Assembly: GCF_003610785.1 (NCBI RefSeq)
Contig: NZ_RAQQ01000025.1
Coordinates: 28,165-92,164, forward strand
Source of the DNA: Micromonospora globbae
GTDB taxonomy: Bacteria > Actinomycetota > Actinomycetes > Mycobacteriales > Micromonosporaceae
DNA length: 64,000 nucleotides
Direction: 5' to 3'
This document shows, piece by piece, positions 48,462 to 56,149 of the stretch (positions are counted from its first letter, which is position 1; the number at the start of each line of letters is the position of its first letter). Made by a program: the position numbers and the translations under genes. The notes below the pieces were generated by a model that saw only the letters and a program-made list of their open reading frames with translations, did not search any database and had not been told where the DNA came from.

Positions 48462-49425
48462 GCAGCACCTTGCCGAGGTGGTCGCTGTTCTCCACCCTCC
48501 GGTGCGCCTCGGCGGCCTCCGCCATCGGCATCCGGCGGTCCACGACCGGCCGGATCCGGCCGGCCTCGACGAGCGGCCACACCTCGTCGCGTACGCCCCG
48601 GACGATCGCCGCCTTCTCCGCCGCCGGCCGGGCCCGCAGCGTCGTGGCCCCGATCGTGGCCCGCTTGGCCATGAGGGCGTTGAGGTCCAGCTCGCCCTTG
48701 CGCCCGCCCTGGAGGCCGATGACCATGAGCCGGCCGCCGGTCGCGAGCGCGGCCACGTTCTGCCGCAGGTAGCTCGCACCCATGATGTCCAGGACGACGT
48801 CCGCCCCCCGGCCGTCGGTGACCCGGCGCACCTCCTCGACGAAGTCCTGCCCGGCGTAGTCGATCGTGTGCGCGGCCCCCAGCTCGCGCAGACGCTCGTG
48901 CTTCGCCGTGCGGGCGGTCACCAGCACGGTGGCGCCGAGCGCCACGCCGAGCTGGATCGCGAACGTGCCGATCCCGCTGCCGCCGCCGTGTACCAGCAGC
49001 GTCTCGCCGGCACGCAGCCCGGCCAGCCGCACCACGTTGGACCAGACCGTGCAGGCCACCTCGGGCAGCGCCGCGGCGTCGACCAGGTCGACGCCGGCCG
49101 GCACCGGCAGCACCTGGCCGGCCGGAACGGCCACCCGCTCGGCGTACCCGCCGCCGGCCAGCAGCGCGCAGACCTCCTGGCCCACCCGCCAGTCGGTCAC
49201 GTCCGGACCGACGGCACTGATCACACCGGAGCACTCCAACCCGAGGTACGCGGGCGCGCCCGGCGGCGGCGGGTAGTGCCCCTGCCGTTGCAGCAGGTCC
49301 GCCCGGTTGACGGCGCTCGCCCGCACGTCCACGACCACCTCGCCCGGGCCGGGTTCGGGATCGGGCACCTCGGCCCAGACGAGTGCCTCGGGTCCACCGG
49401 GTGACGGAACGGTGATCGCGCGCAT
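48448..49425 (-). CDS. NAD(P)H quinone oxidoreductase, zinc-independent MDR family (PIG3-like)
   Basis: Medium-chain reductase of 325 aa. Features: MRAITVPSPGGPEALVW, AVNRADLLQRQGHYPPPPGA, the NADPH Rossmann motif LVHGGGSGIGTFAIQLGVAL, and GRKGELDLNALMAKRATIGA, all of PIG3/quinone-oxidoreductase type. It lacks the four-Cys structural zinc site. SoxR regulons in actinobacteria often include such reductases, and this gene is convergent with soxR (14-bp overlap), but no SoxR-like dyad is visible before its ATG at 49425, where only TAAGAC 6 nt upstream suggests a promoter. Confidence 0.93.
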   Translation of the reverse strand: MRAITVPSPGGPEALVWAEVPDPEPGPGEVVVDVRASAVNRADLLQRQGHYPPPPGAPAYLGLECSGVISAVGPDVTDWRVGQEVCALLAGGGYAERVAVPAGQVLPVPAGVDLVDAAALPEVACTVWSNVVRLAGLRAGETLLVHGGGSGIGTFAIQLGVALGATVLVTARTAKHERLRELGAAHTIDYAGQDFVEEVRRVTDGRGADVVLDIMGASYLRQNVAALATGGRLMVIGLQGGRKGELDLNALMAKRATIGATTLRARPAAEKAAIVRGVRDEVWPLVEAGRIRPVVDRRMPMAEAAEAHRRVENSDHLGKVLLTTG

Positions 49426-49591
49426 GGTCCAGTCTTACCCGATCGGCGCGGGCGCCCACCCGCGGGTCGTGGGTCTGCGTCGGGTCGGAAACGCCTCCGC
49501 CGGGCGTCCGCCGGCGCTGCCGCCCCCGCTCGTCCGGCCGCCCGGCATGGCAGACTAGGCACGGCCGCGTACCTTCGCGGAACGCGGCCCG

Positions 49592-49678
49592 GGAGGGTTC
49601 GCCTAGTGGCCGATGGCGCTGGTCTTGAAAACCGGTAAGGGCGCAAGCTCTTCGTGGGTTCGAATCCCACACCCTCCG
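49592..49678 (+). tRNA. tRNA-Ser, anticodon UGA
   Basis: Class II tRNA of 87 nt. The acceptor GGAGGGT pairs with ACCCTCC, the anticodon loop CTTGAAA reads TGA at 49626-49628, there is a long variable arm, and the T-loop is TTCGAAT. CCA is not encoded. Confidence 0.97.
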
Positions 49679-49723
49679 CTCCCCACGGGCAGCGCGAACG
49701 CCCCCTGACCGGCGGTGCCAGGT

Positions 49724-50470
49724 TCAGGCGACGAGCAGGCGAAGGCCCAACTCCGCCGCGTCGAGGTCGACGAGGTCGCGGTTGCGTTCCGCCCACCGGC
49801 CCGAGGCGAGGTCGTCACGGAGGTCGCGTACCGCCCGCTGCTCGGCGTCCGCCCCGACCCTGGACCAGACCGACACCCCGCGGCGGACGTTCTCGTCCAG
49901 GTACGCCTCGGGCCGGCGCCAGTGGGCCTCGAAGAAGCCGTCCACGCAGTCCCACGGGACGAGCACCGGCTCCACGCGGGCGCCGATCGCGCCGGCCAGG
50001 TCGGTCAGCGACGGCCGGCCGACCCGGAGGTCACCGACCTCGGGGAGGTAGTCGCGTGTGAGCCAGAAGCGGTGGAGCCATCCGGCGTCGCTGGTGTCGT
50101 GCGTGAACACCACCACCCGGCGGGCGACCCGCCGCATCTCGCGCAGGCCCGCGATGGGGTCCGGCCAGTGGTGGATGGTGGCGAAGGCCATAGCCGCGTC
50201 GAAGGACTGGTCCGCGAACGGAAGGTGCTCCGCGTCGGCGGCCACGCACGGCGCGGCAGCGGCGGGGCGCTGTGCCCGCATGAGCGCCGACGGTTCCACG
50301 GCGGTGACGTCCCGGTCGGCGGGCTCGTAGGAGCCGGTGCCGGCGCCGACGTTCAGCACCGTACGCGCGTCGCCGAGCGCCGCCCACACCTGTGCGGCGA
50401 TCCGCGGCTCGGTGCGCCGCGTCGCGGTGTAGGTGGCTCCGATGGTGTCGTACAACTGGGTGCTGGACAT
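49724..50470 (-). CDS. Class I SAM-dependent methyltransferase
   Basis: Methyltransferase of 248 aa. SAM-binding motifs: VLNVGAGTGSYEP (motif I), VTAVEPSALM (motif II), LPFADQSFDAAMAFATIHHW (motif III/IV), and LREMRRVARRVVVF. Substrate unknown, small-molecule type of UbiE/Methyltransf_11. ATG 50470 has a GGGAGG ribosome site 7 nt upstream. It lies beside tRNA-Ser but shows no sign of mobility. Confidence 0.92.
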   Translation of the reverse strand: MSSTQLYDTIGATYTATRRTEPRIAAQVWAALGDARTVLNVGAGTGSYEPADRDVTAVEPSALMRAQRPAAAAPCVAADAEHLPFADQSFDAAMAFATIHHWPDPIAGLREMRRVARRVVVFTHDTSDAGWLHRFWLTRDYLPEVGDLRVGRPSLTDLAGAIGARVEPVLVPWDCVDGFFEAHWRRPEAYLDENVRRGVSVWSRVGADAEQRAVRDLRDDLASGRWAERNRDLVDLDAAELGLRLLVA

Positions 50471-50597
50471 GCCGCCGCCTCCCTGGCCGTCACCGTCCCC
50501 GCGCCGCGTGCGGGGCCTGACGCCGCTGCCAGAGTAGGTCACGGTCGCGGCTTGCGTGGCCCGGCCGGCCACGATGGACGGGTGGGCCCGACGCGCC

Positions 50598-50708
50598 CTA
50601 GCGGCGCCGTCCGCGGCTCGCGGCGAACCAGACGACGCCGCCGATCAGCGCCAGCGACGTGACGAGGCAGCAGAGCGTGGCGATGTGCCACGGCTTGATC
50701 GCACCCAT
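50598..50708 (-). CDS. Conserved small membrane protein of 36 aa
   Basis: A very small gene: from ATG 50708 to TAG 50598 it encodes MGAIKPWHIATLCCLVTSLA and sixteen more residues ending in SRGRRR. One membrane helix (IATLCCLVTSLALIGGVVW) with a basic end. Short proteins starting MGAIKPWHI are widespread in actinobacteria. TACAGT lies 8 nt upstream (50722-50717), so it is probably leaderless. Function unknown. Confidence 0.7.
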   Translation of the reverse strand: MGAIKPWHIATLCCLVTSLALIGGVVWFAASRGRRR

Positions 50709-50824
50709 GCCGCGGCACTGTACGCACCCCGCGCCACCCCGGCCGACGGCGCGGGTCGCAGGGGCGGTGGGGAACGTCTCCGCTCAGCGCTCTTCGGCGG
50801 GCCGACGTCGAACGCCGTCTCCGC

Positions 50825-51211
50825 TCAGCGCGGTTCGGCGGCTGGAGCGTCGTCGAGGTCGCCGACGAGCGAGTCGGGGGCGCGCATGCGCCACGCGTCG
50901 GTGACGAGTTCCTCCAGGCGGTACACGTCCACCTGCGCCAGACGGAGCATGACCAGGGGCAACCCGTCGTACGCGGGCGTGGTGAAGAAGCGCTCGGGCT
51001 CGCCGAGCAGGAGCGCCTGCTTCTCCGCCTCGTCGCCGACGTACAGCACCGCGATGTCGGTTCGGATCACGCGCGGTCGGCCCGGTTGGCGTTCGGGGTA
51101 CGACCAGACGAACCCCTTGCCGCCCACGCGGAAGTCGAAGCCCTCGCTGTCGATCTCCTCCACGTGGGGCAGTGCCAGCGCCAGCCGGCGGACGTCCTCT
51201 GCGTCAGCCAT
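50825..51211 (-). CDS. MmcQ/YjbR family protein
   Basis: Small CyaY-like-fold protein of 128 aa. Sequence: MADAEDVRRLALALPHVEEI, GFDFRVGGKGFVWSYPER, RFFTTPAYDGLPLVMLRL, and VDVYRLEELVTDAWRM, typical of the MmcQ/YjbR family, whose members are often annotated as DNA-binding but are poorly studied. ATG 51211 has GGGAGCGG upstream; the frame extends to 51289 without support. No operon partner. Confidence 0.88.
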   Translation of the reverse strand: MADAEDVRRLALALPHVEEIDSEGFDFRVGGKGFVWSYPERQPGRPRVIRTDIAVLYVGDEAEKQALLLGEPERFFTTPAYDGLPLVMLRLAQVDVYRLEELVTDAWRMRAPDSLVGDLDDAPAAEPR

Positions 51212-51314
51212 CGACGCCGCTCCCAGGGATCCGGTGTCGGTCCGACGGCGTCGAAGGGGGAAGGCGGCTCGGCATGCCGTCATTCTCACCCGTCCACGGC
51301 CGCGCGCCAGCGCC

Positions 51315-51470
51315 CTAGTCCCGCCGTTCCGCCGAGCCGCGCTCCTGGCGGATCCTCTCCTCGGCCAGCCGCTCGACCGCGCGGCGGCGTTCCTCGGCGA
51401 TCGCCCGCTCGTCCGGCCGCTGCCGGAGCGCGGTCACGATCGCCGCGAGGAAGTCACGCCAGACGGCCAA
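51315..51470 (-). CDS. Small hydrophilic protein of about 51 aa
   Basis: Coding-like helical sequence from TTG 51470 (GGGAGAG ribosome site 6 nt upstream): AVWRDFLAAIVTALRQRPDE followed by a highly charged helix RRRAVERLAEERIRQERGSA. No known domain. A TACCGT box lies about 25 nt before the start. The longer open frame through to 51809 is antisense to the PEBP gene and is not coding. Existence is plausible, not certain. Confidence 0.5.
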   Translation of the reverse strand: MAVWRDFLAAIVTALRQRPDERAIAEERRRAVERLAEERIRQERGSAERRD

Positions 51471-51615
51471 GAGTTCTCTCCCGGGATCGTTGCCTGTGGT
51501 CAACGGTAGTGAGACGAACGGTTCATCCGCACCTGTCGCTTCCGGTCGATCCTGACGGGCCGGCAGGGTAAGAAGAGCGGAGAACTCCGCGCGCACATCG
51601 GAAGGACGCGTCTCG

Positions 51616-52158
51616 ATGACCTTGGAACGACCGATCGCCCCGGACCCGTACGAGCTGCTGCCGACCGTCCCGTCGTTCACGCTGACCAGCGACGACGTGC
51701 AGAACGGCGAGCCGATGGACGTACGGCACGCCCACCCGAGCGTCGGCGGCGAGAACCTGTCGCCGCAGCTCACCTGGTCCGACTTCCCCGAGGGCACCCG
51801 GAGCTTCACGGTGACCTGCTACGACCCGGACGCCCCCACGGGCAGCGGGTTCTGGCACTGGGTGCTGGTGAACGTCCCGGCGAGCGTCACCCAGCTGCCG
51901 CGGGGCGCGGGCGGCGCCGGCGGTGCGGATCTCGGCGGGGCGTTCCCGGTCCGCAACGACTACGGCGAGCAGGGTTACGGGGGCGCCGCGCCGCCGGCCG
52001 GTGACCGGCCGCACCGGTACGTCTTCGCGGTGCACGCCCTGGACGTGGACCGCCTCGACCTCACCCCGGACGCGAGCCCGGCCTACGTGGGCTTCAACCT
52101 GACGTTCCACACCCTGGCCCGGGCGGTCATCCGCCCGACGTACCAGGTCACGCAGTGA
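51616..52158 (+). CDS. YbhB/YbcL family phosphatidylethanolamine-binding-like protein (PEBP)
   Basis: Cytoplasmic PEBP-fold protein of 180 aa. The signature is CYDPDAPTGSGFWHWVLVNV, preceded by GGENLSPQLTWSDFPEGTRS and followed by GAAPPAGDRPHRYVFAVHAL. Anion-binding His residues in FWHW and PHRY are present. Function in bacteria is unclear, perhaps binding phospho-ligands or kinases. The ATG has GGAAGGA about 9 nt upstream. Single gene. Confidence 0.95.
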   Translation: MTLERPIAPDPYELLPTVPSFTLTSDDVQNGEPMDVRHAHPSVGGENLSPQLTWSDFPEGTRSFTVTCYDPDAPTGSGFWHWVLVNVPASVTQLPRGAGGAGGADLGGAFPVRNDYGEQGYGGAAPPAGDRPHRYVFAVHALDVDRLDLTPDASPAYVGFNLTFHTLARAVIRPTYQVTQ

Positions 52159-52295
52159 GCTGATCCGCCCGCCATCCCGCGCCGGGAGCCGGTCCCGGCG
52201 CGGGGTCGCGGGCGGAAACCGTGCCCGGGTCAGGTGGAGGCCGGTGCGAGACCGTCGCCGGCGGCATTCGGGCGCCCGGGCGGGACCGTCCGGTG

Positions 52296-53006
52296 TCAGG
52301 CGGGGACGCGGGCGACGGCGAAGACGGACTGGCCGAACGGCGGCCGGACGACCTGCTCGGCGGCCTTGGTCACCGGGAGCACGAGGGTGTCGTAGAGCTT
52401 GACCATCGGGCCCTCCTTCGGCATGAGCCGGAAGACCTTGGTGGCCATGAAGTAGCCGAACAGTCCGAGCGCGTTCGCGTAGTGGATCTTCTCCACGGTC
52501 AGCCCGGCCTCGGTCATCGCCGCTGCGAGGGTCTTCTTCGTGTAGCGGCGTACGTGGCCCGTGGCGATGTCGGCCGGGCTCATCGCGAACTGGAACGCCG
52601 GCACGATGATGATCACCGCGCCGCCGGGCCGGACGAGGTCCCGCATGCTGCGCAGGGCGCTCACGTGGTCCTCGATGTGCTCCAGCACGTTGTAGGAGAC
52701 GGCGGCGCTGTAGTCGCCCCGCTCCGAGTGCGGGAGCAGCATCTCGCGTACGTCGATGGTCGGCCGGTCGGCGAGGCGCTCCTTGAGCCGGATCAGGCGG
52801 TCCGGGTCCGCCTCCGTGGCGGTGAACCGGGGCAGGCGGTCGGCCCACTCGAGCGCGTAGTCGCCCAGTCCGCTGCCGATCTCGATCGGGTTGTCGCCCA
52901 GGTACGGCACCGCCAGCTCGACGAACCAGCGGCGGTGGTTGACCGCCGTCGCGAGGCCCTCCAGCACCTCGGACTGGACGCGCTGATCACCAGTGATTTC
53001 TGCCAT
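52296..53006 (-). CDS. Class I SAM-dependent methyltransferase
   Basis: Methyltransferase of 236 aa. It has YLGDNPIEIGSGLGDYALEW (motif I), FTATEADPDRLIRLK, VSYNVLEHIEDHVSALRSM, and LVRPGGAVIIIVPAFQF; the C-terminus (HYANALGLFGYFMATKVFRL) looks membrane-associating, as in glycan or lipid methyltransferases. ATG 53006 has GAGGAA 7 nt upstream and a TACCGT box just before it. Divergent from a large membrane protein with GT-C features, so both may belong to a glycan pathway. Confidence 0.9.
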   Translation of the reverse strand: MAEITGDQRVQSEVLEGLATAVNHRRWFVELAVPYLGDNPIEIGSGLGDYALEWADRLPRFTATEADPDRLIRLKERLADRPTIDVREMLLPHSERGDYSAAVSYNVLEHIEDHVSALRSMRDLVRPGGAVIIIVPAFQFAMSPADIATGHVRRYTKKTLAAAMTEAGLTVEKIHYANALGLFGYFMATKVFRLMPKEGPMVKLYDTLVLPVTKAAEQVVRPPFGQSVFAVARVPA

Positions 53007-53217
53007 GCGTCGATTCCTCACGGTATGAACTCGACCCGCGCCTGGGACCGACAGAGTGAATCATCCCCGCGGAGGGCAGGAAAATCGGGGCGACCCGATG
53101 GCCGAAATGCAGTCGGGGGTGGCACGCGATCGGCGGTCGGCGAACCCGGCACATAGTACGGCAATACCCAGAAACGTGTCACGTGCACGCCATACGCTGA
53201 CTACGCTCCGAATTGTT

Positions 53218-55038
53218 ATGACTACTCCTGATTCGGGCGTCCCGGAGGACGGCCCCACGGCCGCTGCGCCGGGTGTCGTGCGGGGTGATCGCCCCGGGAG
53301 GGGTCGCCGGATCGACCTCCTGGCCGTGCTCAGCTTCGTGGCGCTCGGCTTCTGGGTCACCGCCCGGCTGTGGCTCGACCCGCGCAACGGGGTTCGGGAC
53401 AACCGGAACGATCAGGCGCAGTTCGAGTGGATGATGGCGCACGGTGCACGAGTGGTGACGCATTTGGCGTATCCATTCCACTCGGACCAGATGAATGTGC
53501 CCGAAGGCGTCAATTTGATGGCGAATACGTCAGTATTATCCGTTTCGATACCGCTGACGCCGGTCACCTTGGCCTTCGGTCCCCGTGCCTCGTTCCTGCT
53601 GTTCCTCACGGTCGGGATGATTGCCACGGCCACCGCCTGGTATTTCCTTTTCTCCCGGGTCCTCGTCGGCTCACGTGGCCCGGCCTGGCTGGGTGCGGCG
53701 TTCTGCGCGTTCGCGCCGGCGATGATCTCCCACGCGAACGCGCACCCCAACATCGTCTCCCAGTTCGTGGTCCCCCTGATCATCTGGCGGACGCTGCGGC
53801 TGGGTGACAGCGGCCGCTGGCTGCGCAACGGCGTACTGCTCGCCCTGGTGATCGTCTGGCAGGCGTTCCTCAACCTGGAGATCCTGCTGATGACCGCGAT
53901 CGGGCTCGGCGTCGTGGTCGCCGTGCTGGCCGCCGGCCGGCCCGACCTCCGGCGGCGGGCCGGGACCTTCCTCGCCGGGCTCGGTGTGGCCGCCGCCGTG
54001 GCCGCGGCGCTGCTGGCGTACCCGCTCTACGTCCAGTTCTTCGGACCCGGCGCGTACGAGGGCCTGCCGCGCCTCATCCGCGGCTACTCCAGTGACCTCG
54101 CCTCCTTCGTGGCGTACTCGCGGGAGTCACTGGCCGGCAGCCCCCGCACCTCGGAAGGGCTGGCGAAGAACCCCACCGAGGAGAACAGCTTCTTCGGCTG
54201 GGCGCTGGTGATACTCGTGCTCGCCCTCGTCTGGTGGCTGCGACGCAACCTCGTCGTGGTCAGCCTCGCCGTGCTCGGGCTGCTCTTCGCGGTGCTCTCG
54301 CTCGGCCGCGAGGTGATCTTCGACGGTCGCGAGACCGGCGTCCCGAGCCTCTGGGCGCCCCTCGAGGACCTGCCGATCCTGCACTCCGTGGTGCCCACGC
54401 GGTGGGCGCTGGCCATCACACCGATCATCGGCCTGCTGCTCGCGCTCGGCGTCGAGCGCATCCGCCGGCTCGCCGTGGCGCACCCAGCGGCACGACCGCA
54501 GATCCGCTACGCCACCGTGACCGTGCTCGCCATGGCCCTGGTGCCCATCCTGCCGACCCCGCTGCCGGCGACCCACCTCAACCCCGTGCCCGGATTCGTG
54601 ACGTCCGGGGCCTGGCGGCCGTACGTGGCCGGCGGGCGGAGCGTCGTGACCCTGCCCCTTCCGGACACCAACTACACCGAGCCGCTGCGCTGGGCGGCGG
54701 CCACCGGGCTGGACATGCCCCTGGCCCGCGGGTACTTCCTGGGCCCCGACACGCGTCCCCACGCGGAGGAGCACGGCGCCGCCCTCTTCACCGCCCCGCC
54801 CCGGCCCACGAGCAGCTTCTTCAGCGTGGTCCGGCGTGCCGGCGCGGTGCCGCCGATCACACCCCAGTCCCGGGTGAACGCGGTCGACGACCTGCGGTAC
54901 TGGCGGGCCGGTGTGGTGATCCTCGGGCCGCACCGCAACGCCGACGCGCTGCGCCGGGCGATGACCGAGCTGACCGGGATCGAGCCGGTGTTCACCGGCG
55001 GCGTCTGGGTCTGGGACGTGCGTCCCCTGACGAAGTGA
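53218..55038 (+). CDS. Polytopic membrane protein, GT-C glycosyltransferase-like
   Basis: A 606-aa protein with about 11-12 helices. The first loop has NDQAQFEWMMAHGARVVTHL and acidic residues in the position of the GT-C catalytic loop; a large extracytoplasmic C-terminal domain begins near 470 (LPATHLNPVPGFVTSG). I start at ATG 53218, just after TACGCT at 53202-53207. The first 120 codons have visibly lower GC than the rest and include the rare Leu codon TTA (53536-53538, codon 107), so translation could depend on bldA-type tRNA. Substrate unknown. Confidence 0.78.
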   Translation: MTTPDSGVPEDGPTAAAPGVVRGDRPGRGRRIDLLAVLSFVALGFWVTARLWLDPRNGVRDNRNDQAQFEWMMAHGARVVTHLAYPFHSDQMNVPEGVNLMANTSVLSVSIPLTPVTLAFGPRASFLLFLTVGMIATATAWYFLFSRVLVGSRGPAWLGAAFCAFAPAMISHANAHPNIVSQFVVPLIIWRTLRLGDSGRWLRNGVLLALVIVWQAFLNLEILLMTAIGLGVVVAVLAAGRPDLRRRAGTFLAGLGVAAAVAAALLAYPLYVQFFGPGAYEGLPRLIRGYSSDLASFVAYSRESLAGSPRTSEGLAKNPTEENSFFGWALVILVLALVWWLRRNLVVVSLAVLGLLFAVLSLGREVIFDGRETGVPSLWAPLEDLPILHSVVPTRWALAITPIIGLLLALGVERIRRLAVAHPAARPQIRYATVTVLAMALVPILPTPLPATHLNPVPGFVTSGAWRPYVAGGRSVVTLPLPDTNYTEPLRWAAATGLDMPLARGYFLGPDTRPHAEEHGAALFTAPPRPTSSFFSVVRRAGAVPPITPQSRVNAVDDLRYWRAGVVILGPHRNADALRRAMTELTGIEPVFTGGVWVWDVRPLTK

Positions 55039-55044
55039 ACCGCG

Positions 55045-55839
55045 TCAGGCCTGGCGTACGCAGCAGCCCTGGCAGATCTTCGGGCGGGGCAGGGTGAACG
55101 CGAGGCAGCAGGTGCGCCGCTGGACGGTCGGCTCGCCGGTCGGCCCGGGCACCAGCTCCACGAGGTCGCGCAGGTCGAGGGCGCCGAGCAGCGTGTCGAT
55201 GGTCTCGGCGGAGGAACCGGGCAGCCCGTCCGCGGCGCGCAGGATGCCGTTCGAGATACCGGAGGCCACCGAGCCGAGGAGGGTGCGCGTGCCGATCCGC
55301 ACCTCCGACTGGATCGCCCGGATCATCGGCGCCAGGTGGGCGTCCAGGAGCGAGGCGCGGAACACGTCCAGCAGCTCGGCCTCGCCGGACACGACCCGCA
55401 CCTCGGGCGAGGGCGCGAGGGCCAGCGGGTCGCTGGGCAGCACCGCGACGGTGGTCGAGCGCCGCAGGCCGAGCGTGACGAGGGGGCGGTGGTCCTCGAA
55501 GTGGATCAGCACGTCGGACGGGTCCAGCAGGGGCACCCGCCGGGCCGAGGCCCAACCGAGCACCACGGGCAGCGCCGTCCAGTAGCTGTAGGACTTCCAT
55601 GCCAGGGCCGCACAGGCGTGCGGGGTGCCGCCCCACCGCAGGCTGGCGGCGTGCAGGAGTTCGGGGAGCCGGCTGCCGTCGATCAGGGTCGTCGCCGGGG
55701 CCCAGCCGAACTCGTCGGCGACCAGGAGGCCGGTCGCGAGGCCCGGCACGTCGTCGGTGCCGAACATGGCGCGCAGGGCTGCCGTGACCGGCGCCAGCGG
55801 CGTGGCGGCGACATCCCGCCCCGGCATCACCGCTGTCAC
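55045..55839 (-). CDS. FhuF-like [2Fe-2S] ferric-siderophore reductase
   Basis: 264-aa cytoplasmic protein. The C-terminus holds the atypical cluster motif CC-x10-CxxC (TCCLAFTLPRPKICQGCC) characteristic of FhuF-family ferric reductases, which free iron from siderophores. No signal or membrane segment. GTG 55839 has GGGGGA 7 nt upstream; ATG 55827 is an alternative. An iron-box palindrome lies about 40 bp upstream, so it is expected to be induced by iron starvation. No siderophore genes are in the window. Confidence 0.92.
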   Translation of the reverse strand: MTAVMPGRDVAATPLAPVTAALRAMFGTDDVPGLATGLLVADEFGWAPATTLIDGSRLPELLHAASLRWGGTPHACAALAWKSYSYWTALPVVLGWASARRVPLLDPSDVLIHFEDHRPLVTLGLRRSTTVAVLPSDPLALAPSPEVRVVSGEAELLDVFRASLLDAHLAPMIRAIQSEVRIGTRTLLGSVASGISNGILRAADGLPGSSAETIDTLLGALDLRDLVELVPGPTGEPTVQRRTCCLAFTLPRPKICQGCCVRQA

Positions 55840-55876
55840 TCGATCATCCCCCGTCGCGCGCCTGGTCCCTGTGAGC

Positions 55877-55890
55877 TAAGGCTAGCCTAA
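55877..55890. promoter_or_regulatory. Iron box (IdeR/DmdR/DtxR-type operator)
   Basis: TAAGGCTAGCCTAA is a near-perfect palindrome matching the core of the actinobacterial iron box (TTAGGTTAGCCTAACC). It sits 38-51 bp upstream of the FhuF-like gene, on its promoter side. Apart from this site, the 310-bp gap before the XRE-deformylase gene shows no recognisable gene. Confidence 0.8.
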
Positions 55891-56149
55891 CCACAGTCCG
55901 TCGGTGTGAGGAAGGGCCGTCCCCGGCCGATCCGGAGGTCTGGGTCACCCTCGGCACCGCGCGAAGCGACGCCGATCGCTCGGGCGTACTACCCCCGGCC
56001 GGCCCGGAGAAACTCCGGCGCAACGGGCGAGCGGGCAGCAGCATCGACGTCCATCGGTGAAATGTCAAGAAGACTGTCGGCAAGGTGGCAGTTCCGTGTG
56101 CGCTCGGCCACGGAACGTGAAACTGATACTCCCGGCCACGAGGAAGCCG

